Source: Draconibacterium aestuarii (GTDB lineage: Bacteria > Bacteroidota > Bacteroidia > Bacteroidales > Prolixibacteraceae). Taken from it: a stretch of DNA of 64,000 bases. The stretch spans positions 62,569-126,568 of the forward strand of contig JAPOHD010000010.1 in the NCBI GenBank assembly GCA_026671195.1. The letters are read 5' to 3'. Below are positions 57,390 to 64,000 of the stretch, piece by piece. Position numbers and translations under genes: made by a program. Position 1 is the stretch's first letter. Every line of letters starts with the position of its first letter. The notes under the pieces are model-generated. The model worked only from the letters and a program-made list of their open reading frames with translations. It ran no database searches and had not been told where the DNA came from.

Positions 57390-59546
57390 ATGAAGGTTTA
57401 TAAAACTGAAGAAATTCGGAACATTGCTTTAATCGGTAATGCCGGCAGTGGGAAAACCACCCTTGCAGAAGCTATGCTTTTTGAGGGTGGAGTTATAAGT
57501 CGCAGAGGTGAAGTAACCGCAAAAAATACGGTTTCTGACTACACCCAAATTGAGCAGGATTATGGCAATTCTGTTTTCTCTACATTATTATATACTGAAT
57601 ACAACGGAAAAAAGATTAATATTTTGGATACTCCCGGGATGGATGATCTTTGCGGAAGCGTTGTACAAGCATTAAGTGTTACCGCACTTAGTTTAATTAC
57701 AATTAATGCATCGAACGGTGTTGAAGCTGGAACAGAAGCCGCCGGTCGCCAGGCCGAACATGCCGACACTCCGCTTGTTTTTGTATTCAATCAGTTAGAT
57801 CACGACAATTCGAATTTCGACAGTACTTTAGACCAATGTAAAGCCGCATTTGGAAACAAAGTTACGGTTGTACAATACCCTGTTGATGCGGGCACTTCTT
57901 TTTCTTCAATTATCGATGTTTTGAAGATGAAGATGTACAAGTATCCAAAAGACGGTGGCCAACCTGAAATTCTTGACATCCCTGCTTCTGAAAAAGATAA
58001 AGCCGACGAACTACACAACGAATTGGTTGAAATGGCAGCCGAAAACGAAGAAGCTTTAATGGAGCTGTACTTTGACAAAGGAACACTTTCGGAAGACGAA
58101 ATGCGCAAAGGAATCAAGCTGGGAATGTTGGAACGTAGTATTTTCCCAGTATTCTGCACCTGTGCAAAACAAAATAAAGGTGTTGGGCGCTTAATGGAGT
58201 TTATCACCAATATCTCTCCTGCTCCGAGCGAGAAAAAGATGACCGAAATTGTTGCCGGGAAACAAGTAAAAATGGATGCTTCGGATTTACCAAGCATTTT
58301 TGTTTTCAAAACAGCAGTTGAACCACACGTTGGCGAGATTACTTTTTTTAAGGTAATGTCGGGAACCGTAAAAGAAGGTTTGGATTTAGTAAATAGCAAA
58401 TCGGGAAATAAAGAGCGCCTCTCACAGGTATTTGTATCGGCCGGTAAAAACCGCGAAAAAGTGGAACAACTTGTTGCAGGTGATTTGGGTTGTACGGTTA
58501 AATTAAAAGACACCAAATACAACCAGACGTTGTCGCCAAAAGAAGCCGCAATAAAATTCAAAGAAATTACATTCCCTGCGTCGCGCCATACAGTTGCTGT
58601 AAAAGCCAAAAACGATTCGGACGATGAGAAAGTAGGTGAAATACTAAGTAAAATTAAATACGAAGACCCCACCTACGTAATTGAATATTCAAAAGAATTA
58701 AAACAATTGCTGGTTCATGGGCAGGGCGAGTATCATTTAAATATTTTAAAATGGTATTTTGATACCATCTACAAAATTGATGTTGATTATTTAGCGCCAA
58801 AAATTCCTTATCGTGAAACAATTACCAAGTTTGCCCAGGCCGACTACCGTCACAAAAAACAATCGGGTGGATCGGGTCAATTTGGTGAAGTTCATTTAAT
58901 TATTGAACCCTACACTCCTGGCTCAGAACCTAAAAAAATGTTCAAATTTGGCGATAAAGAGCAAAAATTATCTGTTCGCGCCGTTGAAGAACACGAATTA
59001 CCCTGGGGTGGAAAATTAATCTTCTGCAACTGTATTGTTGGTGGTTCCATCGATGCCCGTTTCCTTCCGGCTATTTTAAAAGGAATTATGGAAAAAATGA
59101 ATGAAGGACCTTTAACCGGTTCGTATGCCCGCGATATCCGTGTTTATGTTTATGACGGTAAAATGCACCCGGTTGATTCAAACGAAATTTCGTTTAAACT
59201 TGCCGGACGTAATGCATTCAGCATGGCCTTCAAAAATGCCGGGGCAAAAATTCTTGAGCCTATTTACGACCTTGAAGTTTGGACACCATCAGACCGTATG
59301 GGTGATGTAATGAGTGACCTTCAGGGGCGTCGTGCCATGATTATGGGTATGGGTTCGGAAAAAGGCCTGGAGAAAATTTCCGCCAAAGTTCCATTAAAGG
59401 AAATGAACAAGTATACCACTTCGCTGAGTTCGATTACAGGTGGACGTGGTGTATTTAAAATGAAATTCGACGATTACGAAAAAGTACCTGCAGATGTTCA
59501 AGACGAATTGCTGAAAGCATACGAAGCAGAGCAGGAAGAAGAATAG
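57390..59546 (+). CDS. Elongation factor G paralogue (EF-G2-like GTPase)
   Basis: 718 residues with EF-G domains I-V. G1 is GNAGSGKTT (16-24), G3 is DTPGMDD instead of DTPGHVD, and G4 reads NQLD in place of NKMD. The switch region RGITI of EF-G is replaced by a different stretch (DYTQIEQDYGNSV). The C-terminal part is EF-G-like (MGDVMSDLQGRRAMIMGM). Such paralogues replace or assist EF-G in some steps (recycling, stress or slow growth); in Bacteroides thetaiotaomicron a second EF-G without GTP hydrolysis has been described as working under carbon starvation, and whether this one is equivalent is inference. It has its own promoter and terminator. Confidence 0.9.
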   Translation: MKVYKTEEIRNIALIGNAGSGKTTLAEAMLFEGGVISRRGEVTAKNTVSDYTQIEQDYGNSVFSTLLYTEYNGKKINILDTPGMDDLCGSVVQALSVTALSLITINASNGVEAGTEAAGRQAEHADTPLVFVFNQLDHDNSNFDSTLDQCKAAFGNKVTVVQYPVDAGTSFSSIIDVLKMKMYKYPKDGGQPEILDIPASEKDKADELHNELVEMAAENEEALMELYFDKGTLSEDEMRKGIKLGMLERSIFPVFCTCAKQNKGVGRLMEFITNISPAPSEKKMTEIVAGKQVKMDASDLPSIFVFKTAVEPHVGEITFFKVMSGTVKEGLDLVNSKSGNKERLSQVFVSAGKNREKVEQLVAGDLGCTVKLKDTKYNQTLSPKEAAIKFKEITFPASRHTVAVKAKNDSDDEKVGEILSKIKYEDPTYVIEYSKELKQLLVHGQGEYHLNILKWYFDTIYKIDVDYLAPKIPYRETITKFAQADYRHKKQSGGSGQFGEVHLIIEPYTPGSEPKKMFKFGDKEQKLSVRAVEEHELPWGGKLIFCNCIVGGSIDARFLPAILKGIMEKMNEGPLTGSYARDIRVYVYDGKMHPVDSNEISFKLAGRNAFSMAFKNAGAKILEPIYDLEVWTPSDRMGDVMSDLQGRRAMIMGMGSEKGLEKISAKVPLKEMNKYTTSLSSITGGRGVFKMKFDDYEKVPADVQDELLKAYEAEQEEE

Positions 59547-59582
59547 ACCATTTTCTAATCCATTTTACTATAAACTAAAAAG

Positions 59583-59615
59583 CCTCGGTCCTTAAATTGG
59601 ATCGGGGTTTATTTA
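59583..59615 (+). terminator. Terminator after the EF-G paralogue gene
   Basis: CCTCGGTCC / GGATCGGGG stem, nine pairs with two G-U, loop TTAAATT, then TTTATTTA. It lies 36 nt after the stop codon. Confidence 0.75.
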
Positions 59616-59729
59616 TACCGCTATTTATTATTTGCCCAAAGCACTAATTGGAAAAATCAGGAATAAATTGAAAATTTGCCGAAACAACTTTCCCAAAGTC
59701 CACCACAAGCGATTTTTAATTAGCAAGCC

Positions 59730-60197
59730 ATGAAAAAAACAAATACCATGCGTATTCTTGACCGGGCAAAAGTAGAATACAATGCAATTTCTTACAATGT
59801 TGATGAGTCAGACCTAAGTGCTGTTCATGTGGCAGAAAGTTTGAACCAGGATATTTCGAAGGTATTTAAAACGCTGGTTCTCGAAGGCGATAAAACAGGT
59901 TATATTGTTGCTTGTATTCCAGGTGCAAAAGAAGTTCACCTAAAAAATCTGGCTTCGCTTAGCGGCAATAAAAAGTGCGTTATGATACCTATGAAAGATA
60001 TATTAAAAGTAACAGGGTACATCCGCGGAGGCTGTTCTCCATTCGGCATGAAAAAACAGTTTCCGACTTTTGTTGACGAAAGCGCAATTCGTTTCGATAA
60101 AATATATGTAAGTGCTGGTGTTCGGGGTATACAAATAGAAATAACACCTACCAACCTAATTCGGTTAACAAATGCAAAAACCGGTCAGTTAACCTAA
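59730..60197 (+). CDS. ybaK: YbaK/EbsC-type Cys-tRNA(Pro)/Cys-tRNA(Cys) deacylase
   Basis: 155 residues. The INS-superfamily motifs are clear: VFKTLVLEG with the conserved Lys47, and GYIRGGCSPFGMKKQFPTFVDE. It hydrolyses Cys mischarged onto tRNA(Pro) in the cytoplasm, protecting translation. It stands alone after the EF-G paralogue terminator. Confidence 0.9.
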   Translation: MKKTNTMRILDRAKVEYNAISYNVDESDLSAVHVAESLNQDISKVFKTLVLEGDKTGYIVACIPGAKEVHLKNLASLSGNKKCVMIPMKDILKVTGYIRGGCSPFGMKKQFPTFVDESAIRFDKIYVSAGVRGIQIEITPTNLIRLTNAKTGQLT

Positions 60198-60211
60198 AAG
60201 CAGATTTGTTG

Positions 60212-60808
60212 TTACCTCTTCTTCAACTCCATCCTGGTTTTATGGAGTTCCATATTCATTTTGGTATAGCGGTCGAGCGAATTCTTTTTGTGAGCCTCAA
60301 ATTCATCCTTTAATTCCTGGTATTCCTTTTTGGTACGAACCGTAACTGTATTGCTTCTTTTGAACATCATAAAAACAATACCAGCCAATACCAAAACGCC
60401 AAGAATAAATGTGTACATCGTAAAAGAGTAAACATCTTTATTAATCTGCATTCCCAAAACCTTTATCGAATTCTGGTTTTTGATGCTTTCATCAAGCTGC
60501 GTCTGAAGCTCCCCGGTTTGACTTTTATTCGTACTCAATTCCTGCTTCAAATCGGCAATCTCAGCCCGATCATCCTTCGCGGCCTTTTCCAGTAGCTCAA
60601 TTGAGTCGGTAATTGCCTTGTATAACTCATCAAGCTGTGCCGGTTTCATAAAATAAGAACCATTCCAGAAATTGACGTTTTGTTTAAACACCTCGAACTG
60701 CTGTTCCAGATTCTTCTCACTTTTCCATGCATTTATATCTTTTTTCTGAGCAAAAGACACAAATGAGACAAACATTAACAGTATTGTATATAAAGCAAAT
60801 CTTTTCAT
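60212..60808 (-). CDS. Signal-peptide, coiled-coil, single-TM protein of unknown function
   Basis: 198 residues. The signal peptide MKRFALYTILLMFVSFVSFA precedes an alpha-helical periplasmic part (about 65-110, heptad-like: ELLEKAAKDDRAEIADLKQEL). A TM lies at about 131-150, followed by a basic cytoplasmic helix (KKEYQELKDEFEAHKKN). It may be a scaffold or regulator at the membrane. No family recognised. It converges with ybaK, 14 nt apart. Confidence 0.65.
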   Translation of the reverse strand: MKRFALYTILLMFVSFVSFAQKKDINAWKSEKNLEQQFEVFKQNVNFWNGSYFMKPAQLDELYKAITDSIELLEKAAKDDRAEIADLKQELSTNKSQTGELQTQLDESIKNQNSIKVLGMQINKDVYSFTMYTFILGVLVLAGIVFMMFKRSNTVTVRTKKEYQELKDEFEAHKKNSLDRYTKMNMELHKTRMELKKR

Positions 60809-61181
60809 CTTATTAAAACGTTTTATTACATGATAGAAATTGGAATTCCCTTATTATTTGAATACTTCCTGATTTAGAAAATTCAACATGGTCATTCCTG
60901 TTTCTAAATACAAATATTCAATTAACGAACAATCATTACAAATGTTGTATTCTTTCTATGATAAGCTATCTACATGAACAACTAACACATTTTGCAAGAC
61001 CTTGCATTTAAAATGATATTCTTAAATTTCACATTAAAGTGCAAATGTAGATAAATCAACTAATTAATAGTAATAAATCCAGGTCCGACAAACCTGTCTC
61101 TAGGGCAAAAACTTCTGCATCGCGCTTAAAAAGAGCGATTCAAAGCACGGTATAAATTTTATTAAAAAAGTAAAAATAAGC
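60809..61181. other. 373-nt spacer with no gene
   Basis: A/T-rich. It holds a -7-like TACATTTG on the minus strand (61042-61049) with no -33 partner, far upstream of the 60212 gene, and an imperfect ATCGC...GCGAT inverted repeat near 61118-61138 behind the T9SS protein gene. I see no other signal. Confidence 0.5.
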
Positions 61182-62492
61182 TTAATCTTTATTACGAAAG
61201 AGATGGACAAAACCACTTTTTGTTCGTTTTTTCCCATCGCGGCCCCTGCCAACAACATCGTAATAATAGACGCCCGGGCTGGCATATTTGCCTCCTATTC
61301 TTCCATCCCAAACCGATTCAGTTTTGGCTCCTTCAAATCCTTGAATACTCCCACTTTTCCAATAATGCACCCGTCGGCCCCATCGATTATAAATATTAAT
61401 CTCAAGACTTTTCATAGAAGAAAACCATACAATGAACTGATCGTTATTACCATCGCCATTAGGTGTAAATACATTGGGAGCACGTATAAAAGAAGTATCC
61501 GCAATAATATAATTCTCCAAAGCAAAGGTATCAACACAAGTATACAACTCCGACACATGTTTGGAAACAAGTTTTACCCAATATGCACCTGAATTTTGGT
61601 ATGTATATACAGGTGAATCGTCATAAGCTACAAATTCAATGCTATCAACAGGTTCAGGAGAACCTTCCGACTCAGCAATTATATCATCCATGTTGCGATA
61701 AAAAAACCACTCATAATATCCCGCCGATCCGTTTTCTGATTCGTTAATAAAAGTCACCGTTAATGGAGCCTCTCCTGTCAACTTATTTGAATCAGTCCAG
61801 TTGGCATCTACCGAAAACTTAGCTTGTGTTACAATCGATTCGTATGGCGCAACAGAAGTTCCTTCGCAACCAAATCTATCGAATACAACTAAAGTATAAT
61901 CTGTATTTTCATAGGGAGGATTGAAAAATTGCATATTTAAAAGTGATGAAATTTTATTACCATCCACCTGCCATTCTGCCTGCACATCTTTGTACACCTC
62001 CTGTTCAGTATTATCGCTTAAATCGTAATAATTTAATACAGCCGTTTGAAAAGCGCCATGTAACCAAAACGACTCACAATTTGAATCCGAAATAGATGCT
62101 TCCGCCTCCGTCCAGTTGTTAAAAATCCAGGCGCGATCAATGTCAGTTACACCACCCAAAGTTATGGTCGATCGATAACAACCATCTGCTAAATTGTTAA
62201 TTTGTGAACTAGTGGCTTCAGAGCTTTCCTGAAAAAACAATTCAAAAGTACCCGACACCTCGTTATACTTTTCCCAAAGAAAGGTTTTTGTTCCCTGCAG
62301 CTCAGTAGTTACGGTTAAACTTCCAATTTCTGCCAGCGAATCACTTGCGCAGAAAATAAAGATATCGTCGGTTTCAGGAAATACCGGATAGGATGTAACA
62401 TCGCTAGCGTCGGCTGTAGAGGCAGATATTTGTGCCTGTAATGTACTCGAAAACAGCAGAAGTGTGATCAGGAAATAAAGACTTCTCTTCAT
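61182..62492 (-). CDS. Exported PKD-domain protein with CHU_C/type B type IX secretion sorting domain
   Basis: 436 residues from the ATG at 62492, which starts the signal peptide MKRSLYFLITLLLFSSTLQA. An upstream start would add 22 non-signal residues. The middle has a PKD-type domain (KLTGEAPLTVTFINES, GYYEWFFY, YTYQNSGAYWVKLVS). The last about 90 residues are the gliding-motility-associated C-terminal domain: APNVFTPNGDGNNDQFIVW, INIYNRWGRRVHYW, WDGRIGGKYASPGVYYYDV. It is exported by Sec, then by the type IX system to the surface or medium. The PKD part may bind other proteins or glycans. Confidence 0.92.
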   Translation of the reverse strand: MKRSLYFLITLLLFSSTLQAQISASTADASDVTSYPVFPETDDIFIFCASDSLAEIGSLTVTTELQGTKTFLWEKYNEVSGTFELFFQESSEATSSQINNLADGCYRSTITLGGVTDIDRAWIFNNWTEAEASISDSNCESFWLHGAFQTAVLNYYDLSDNTEQEVYKDVQAEWQVDGNKISSLLNMQFFNPPYENTDYTLVVFDRFGCEGTSVAPYESIVTQAKFSVDANWTDSNKLTGEAPLTVTFINESENGSAGYYEWFFYRNMDDIIAESEGSPEPVDSIEFVAYDDSPVYTYQNSGAYWVKLVSKHVSELYTCVDTFALENYIIADTSFIRAPNVFTPNGDGNNDQFIVWFSSMKSLEINIYNRWGRRVHYWKSGSIQGFEGAKTESVWDGRIGGKYASPGVYYYDVVGRGRDGKKRTKSGFVHLFRNKD

Positions 62493-62804
62493 AAAAAATG
62501 GTTCTTTAAGATACAATATTAACGTATAATTTTTATATAATTGTTTCTTCCACCACAAAAATAGTAAAATTAAGAGCCTGATATTTTATTCTCACCAAAA
62601 GAAGCAGTTTGAACAAAATGGCGCGTCACCCATTTGTTAATAAATGAAGTAAAACTGATCTTCAAAAAAAGTGAAAGATGATGTACTTTTGTGCTGTAAA
62701 ATTTATTCTGCAACAACTGCTGAAACCCAACAATTTGAAAGACATTCAATTCCGGAAGTAGATTTGCATTGAATATACAATTTAAATTGCAGGCAGTTAT
62801 TGTA

Positions 62805-62812
62805 TATATTTG
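62805..62812 (+). promoter_or_regulatory. -7 box (TATATTTG) of the helicase gene
   Basis: TATATTTG fits TAnnTTTG and ends 30 nt before the GTG start. No clear TTG at the required distance. The rest of the 350-nt spacer to 62493 holds no gene that I trust. Confidence 0.4.
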
Positions 62813-62842
62813 CCGCACACAACAACAAAAAGAAAAATTAAC

Positions 62843-64000
62843 GTGTTCGATTATTTAAAAGAACTTAACGAATCTCAGCGGGAAGCAGTTTTACGCACCG
62901 AAGGCCCCGCACTTGTTATTGCCGGTGCAGGCTCAGGAAAAACGCGTGTTTTAACCTACCGGATTGCCAATTTGCTAAAACAAGGTGCACGCCCGTCGAG
63001 CATATTATCACTTACTTTTACCAACAAAGCCGCCCGCGAAATGAAAGAACGTATTTCGGCGGTAGTGGGCGAAAATACCGCGCGATATCTTTGGATGGGA
63101 ACTTTCCACAGTATTTTTGCACGCATCCTTCGTTACGAACACGAAACACTTGGTTACCCATCGAATTTTACAATTTACGACAGTGCCGACAGTAAAAGTC
63201 TGATAAAAACCATTATTAAAAGTTTACAGCTCGACGATAAAAGTTATAGACCCAATGTGGTGGCAAGCCGTATTTCAATGGCAAAAAACAACCTGATTAC
63301 ACCCAGCGTTTATGCCAATTCGGCTGAAATACGTAACGTGGACAAAAATATGCGCATGCCGGCCATTGCAACGATTTATAAAGAATATGCCAGACGTTGT
63401 TTTCTCTCGGGGGCTATGGATTTCGACGATTTGTTGTTAAAAACCAACCTGCTTTTTCGCGACCATCCCGATGTGCTGCAAAAATACCAGGAACGATTTG
63501 GTTATGTGATGGTTGACGAGTACCAGGATACCAACTACTCGCAATATCTGATTGTGAAAAAACTGGCAGCTGCCCACAAAAACATATGCGTGGTGGGCGA
63601 TGATGCCCAAAGCATTTACTCGTTCCGCGGAGCTCGCATCGAAAACATTCTGAACTTTAAAAACGATTATCCGGAGCACAAAGTTTTTAAACTCGAACAA
63701 AATTACCGTTCAACACAAACCATTGTAAATGCCGCAAACAGCATAATCGCACAAAACAAAAAGCAAATTCCTAAAAATGTTTTTTCTGAAAAAGAAGTTG
63801 GAAAGCCAATTAAAATAATCTCGGCATTAACCGATAACGAAGAAGGTTTTTTGGTGGCTCAGGAAATTGCACAAACTCAGTTACGCGACCATTACAAATA
63901 CGAGGATTACGCCATTTTGTACCGTACCAACGCACAGTCTCGTATTTTTGAGGAATCGCTGCGAAAAAGAAATATACCTTACAAAATATACGGAGGATTA
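62843..64000 (+). CDS. UvrD/PcrA-type superfamily 1 DNA helicase (3' end outside window)
   Basis: 386 residues are visible from a GTG start at 62843 (MFDYLKELNESQREAV); no in-frame ATG suits the family N-terminus better. The Walker A motif VIAGAGSGKTRVLTYRI, TFTNKAAREMKER, GTFHSIFARILR, the DEXX-type MVDEYQDTN, GDDAQSIYSFRGA and LEQNYRSTQTIVNAA follow in SF1A order, so domains 1A, 1B and part of 2A are present. It unwinds DNA 3' to 5' in repair and replication restart. The frame is open to the window edge. Confidence 0.95.
   Translation, partial: MFDYLKELNESQREAVLRTEGPALVIAGAGSGKTRVLTYRIANLLKQGARPSSILSLTFTNKAAREMKERISAVVGENTARYLWMGTFHSIFARILRYEHETLGYPSNFTIYDSADSKSLIKTIIKSLQLDDKSYRPNVVASRISMAKNNLITPSVYANSAEIRNVDKNMRMPAIATIYKEYARRCFLSGAMDFDDLLLKTNLLFRDHPDVLQKYQERFGYVMVDEYQDTNYSQYLIVKKLAAAHKNICVVGDDAQSIYSFRGARIENILNFKNDYPEHKVFKLEQNYRSTQTIVNAANSIIAQNKKQIPKNVFSEKEVGKPIKIISALTDNEEGFLVAQEIAQTQLRDHYKYEDYAILYRTNAQSRIFEESLRKRNIPYKIYGGL

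Noticed and set aside
57800-58672. 290-codon minus-strand frame inside the EF-G paralogue gene
   Set aside because: Long, but antisense to a clearly conserved protein and without family features.
62570-62818. 82-codon minus-strand frame upstream of the helicase gene
   Set aside because: No signal, no family, runs through the promoter of the helicase gene, and composition fits translated A/T-rich spacer.
1-64000. CRISPR arrays, rRNA, tRNA, prophage, intact transposase genes
   Set aside because: None found on reading both strands; no regular spaced repeats and no recognisable transposase or integrase.

Overview
The window looks like a chromosomal segment of a Bacteroidota bacterium, probably a marine or sediment Bacteroidales/Marinilabiliales-type lineage. 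Reasons: Bacteroidota-type promoters (TTG, about 18-19 nt, TAnnTTTG), a CHU_C/type IX secretion sorting domain, DUF4831, a POT peptide transporter beside an M20 dipeptidase, L17 with an acidic Ala/Glu tail, and S10 directly after fusA with no tuf. The species cannot be fixed from the sequence alone. I found no rRNA, tRNA, CRISPR array, prophage or intact insertion sequence.

Layout. 1-5.9 kb: 3' part of a (p)ppGpp synthetase/hydrolase, a Fur-like regulator, purA, pncB, a D-serine dehydratase-like PLP enzyme and a frameshifted VOC gene. 6-11.3 kb: pepD and a divergent POT transporter, a DUF4831 protein, aat. 11.4-16.9 kb is the accessory part: a fatty acid desaturase, small orphan genes, two decayed copies of the 3' end of aat, and about 2.2 kb with no convincing gene but several decayed or structured stretches. 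16.9-19.8 kb: a LytTR regulator and a LytS-type kinase whose extracytoplasmic part has five FG-GAP/VCBS-like loops. 20-37.2 kb: one unbroken minus-strand str-S10-spc-alpha cluster of 32 genes (rpsL to rplQ), transcribed from tandem promoter candidates upstream of rpsL. 37.5-43.5 kb: a C39-peptidase ABC exporter with its HlyD adaptor, a small membrane protein and a divergent OmpR/EnvZ-type two-component system. 43.8-50.7 kb: a haem (tetrapyrrole) operon, hemA - hemCD fusion - hemB - hemL - hemE - 4TM protein. 50.7-57.0 kb: a minus-strand sulfite reduction/sirohaem operon, DUF2061 - precorrin-2 dehydrogenase - cysJ - cysI - SDR protein - cobA. 57.3-64 kb: an EF-G paralogue, a YbaK deacylase, a coiled-coil membrane protein, a type IX-secreted PKD protein and the 5' part of a UvrD/PcrA-type helicase.

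How they fit together: the two tetrapyrrole blocks converge. hemA to hemE make uroporphyrinogen III and take it toward haem. cobA and the precorrin-2 dehydrogenase divert uroporphyrinogen III to sirohaem, the cofactor of CysI, which reduces sulfite with electrons from CysJ.

The most interesting object is the leader of the sulfite operon (56811-57036, minus strand). It has a good promoter, then a 32-codon reading frame whose core MTCMMCMCC is eight sulfur amino acids out of nine, then a strong intrinsic terminator. A segment just after the Cys/Met codons is exactly complementary to the 5' arm of the terminator, so terminator and antiterminator are mutually exclusive. This is the full architecture of a translation-coupled attenuator that would sense charged tRNA-Cys and tRNA-Met. 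The second most interesting pattern is the repeated aat 3' end, which looks like the scars of repeated insertion or duplication at one site.
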